Below are positions 6,008 through 6,765 of a stretch of 6,765 bases of DNA, piece by piece (within the stretch, counting starts at the first letter, position 1; every line of letters begins with the position of its first letter). The notes below the pieces were generated by a model, which saw only the letters and a list, made by a program, of their open reading frames with translations, was not told the DNA's origin and searched no databases. The position numbers were made by a program, and so were the translations under genes. The DNA comes from an uncultured Clostridia bacterium (GTDB lineage: Bacteria; Bacillota; Clostridia; Christensenellales; Aristaeellaceae): the NCBI GenBank assembly GCA_946042585.1, contig CAMGDO010000050.1:1-6765 (forward strand). Direction: 5' to 3'.

Positions 6008-6713
6008 ATGCCGTGCAAAATGGCAAAGCACGCAGGCTTCTGCATGGGAGTACGCCATGCGGTGGAGCTGGCGCTGCAGGCAGCGCAGGAGGCGAAAGCG
6101 CGGGGCATTCGCTGCTTTTCGCTGGGAGATGTGGTGCACAATCCTTCCGTTGCGCAGCGCCTGCGCGATGCGGGCGTGCAGAAGGTGGACGAGGTTTCCC
6201 AGGCGCAGGGCGGCTTGCTGATTCTGCGCAGCCATGGGGTTGCACCCGGCGTGATGGCCCAGTGCGAGCGCCTTGGCGTGGAATGCGTGGACTGCACCTG
6301 TGCGCATGTGCGCGCGCTGCATGAAGCGGTGGCGCGCTTCAGCCAGGCCGGCGGCGATGTGGTGCTGGTGGGCGAAAGGGAGCATCCCGAGGTGCAGGGC
6401 ACGGCGGGATGGTGCCGCGGCGCAGTATATGTGGTGTTTTCACCGGAGGATGTGGCTGCGATGCCGCATCTGTCTGAAGCGCTGGTCGTATCGCAGACCA
6501 CCATTCCCGAGGAAAAGTGGGACGAACTGACGCCCCTTCTGAAGGAAAAGATCGATCATCCTGTTTTTCACCGCTCCATCTGCGCGGCAACGCGCGTGCG
6601 GCAGCAGGCCGCGCGGGAGCTTTCCCGTATATCCGACCGCATGATCGTGGTCGGCGGACGCCAGAGCGCCAACACCCGCAAGCTGTATGAGGCCTGCGCG
6701 GCGCTGTGTCCGG
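6008..6713 (+). CDS. ispH: 4-hydroxy-3-methylbut-2-enyl diphosphate reductase, N-terminal 235 residues (3' end missing)
   Basis: IspH (LytB) is a [4Fe-4S] enzyme that reduces HMBPP to IPP and DMAPP, the last step of the MEP isoprenoid pathway. All three cluster cysteines are present: C12 in AGFCMGV, C98 in DCTCAHV and C192 in SICAAT. The substrate-site residues are also seen: H44 in VVHNP, H76 in RSHGVAP, H126 and E128 in HPEVQGT, T165 in SQTTI, and S220-x-N222 in GGRQSANTRKLYE. The start is supported by GGAGGG five bases upstream. Genomic sequence ends at 6713. Residues after CAALCP, reading VSYTHLTLPTKA, come from adapter. About 50 residues of the normal enzyme are missing, and in some Clostridia the protein continues into ribosomal S1 domains; whether that holds here cannot be seen. 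It follows plsC by 142 bases. Confidence 0.96.
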
Positions 6714-6765
6714 CTGTCTCTTATACACATCTGACGCTGCCGACGAAGGCTTAGGGGTAGGGCGC
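6714..6765 (-). other. Nextera i5 adapter, reverse orientation (artefact)
   Basis: Bases 6714-6746 are the reverse complement of the Nextera Read 1 adapter seen at 11-43, starting with CTGTCTCTTATACACATCT. Bases 6747-6754 (AGGCTTAG) are the reverse complement of the same i5 index. The last 11 bases (6755-6765) fit the expected continuation at about seven positions, and most mismatches are called G, as in the low-quality tail of a read. The genome ends at 6713. Confidence 0.98.

Noticed and set aside
5914..6324. An open frame beginning in the plsC-ispH gap and overlapping ispH in another frame
   Set aside because: It has no ATG start or ribosome site, and its translation becomes Gly/Ala/Arg-rich out-of-frame sequence inside ispH, whose frame is certain.
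6714..6754. Continuation of ispH to residue 248
   Set aside because: The last residues are encoded by adapter, so the natural protein is simply cut at 6713.
1..6765. A transposon bounded by terminal inverted repeats with Tn5 mosaic ends
   Set aside because: The repeats are the full Nextera adapter with an i5 index. There is no transposase gene and no target duplication, and the content is housekeeping genes.

Overview
The window is a GC-rich bacterial contig of 6765 bases. All genes lie on the + strand and the fragment is cut at both ends. The most likely source is a GC-rich member of the Clostridia (Bacillota), probably from a metagenome or single-cell assembly. Three things suggest this: the gene order cmk-plsC-ispH, a secreted protein with many PG_binding_1 and SH3b domains joined by Thr/Pro linkers, and strong AGGAGG-type ribosome binding sites with a consensus sigma-A promoter. 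The lineage is inferred from content, not from a search.

Both extreme ends are library adapter, not genome. Bases 1-43 and 6714-6765 are inverted copies of the Illumina Nextera Read 1 (i5) adapter: a 19-bp Tn5 mosaic end, the primer part, and an 8-base i5 index (CTAAGCCT). Genomic sequence runs only from about 44 to 6713. The apparent terminal inverted repeat is therefore an artefact.

Layout: (1) 44-605, the C-terminal part of pyruvate kinase, cut at its 5' side. (2) 650-1441, an intact glycerophosphodiester phosphodiesterase, followed by an intrinsic terminator at 1461-1497. (3) 1540-1568, a near-perfect promoter (TTGACA-N17-TAAAAT) lying among three GTAAAT repeats. (4) 1603-4530, a 975-residue secreted wall protein with two SH3b domains, seven peptidoglycan-binding domains and a C-terminal domain of uncertain function carrying a GHICIHF motif. 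(5) 4557-5255 cmk and 5221-5865 plsC, tightly packed behind it. (6) A 142-bp AT-rich gap with a perfect 8-bp hairpin. (7) 6008-6713, ispH, cut at its 3' side by the adapter.

The terminator and promoter make 1540 onward a separate transcription unit from pyk and the phosphodiesterase. In that unit an exported wall protein is apparently co-transcribed with CMP kinase (nucleotide and CDP-lipid precursors), an acyltransferase for phosphatidic acid synthesis, and possibly the last enzyme of the MEP isoprenoid pathway. All of these bear on the cell envelope. The most interesting item is the C-terminal domain of the wall protein. There is no tRNA, rRNA, CRISPR array or genuine mobile element, and no gene-free stretch above 300 bases.
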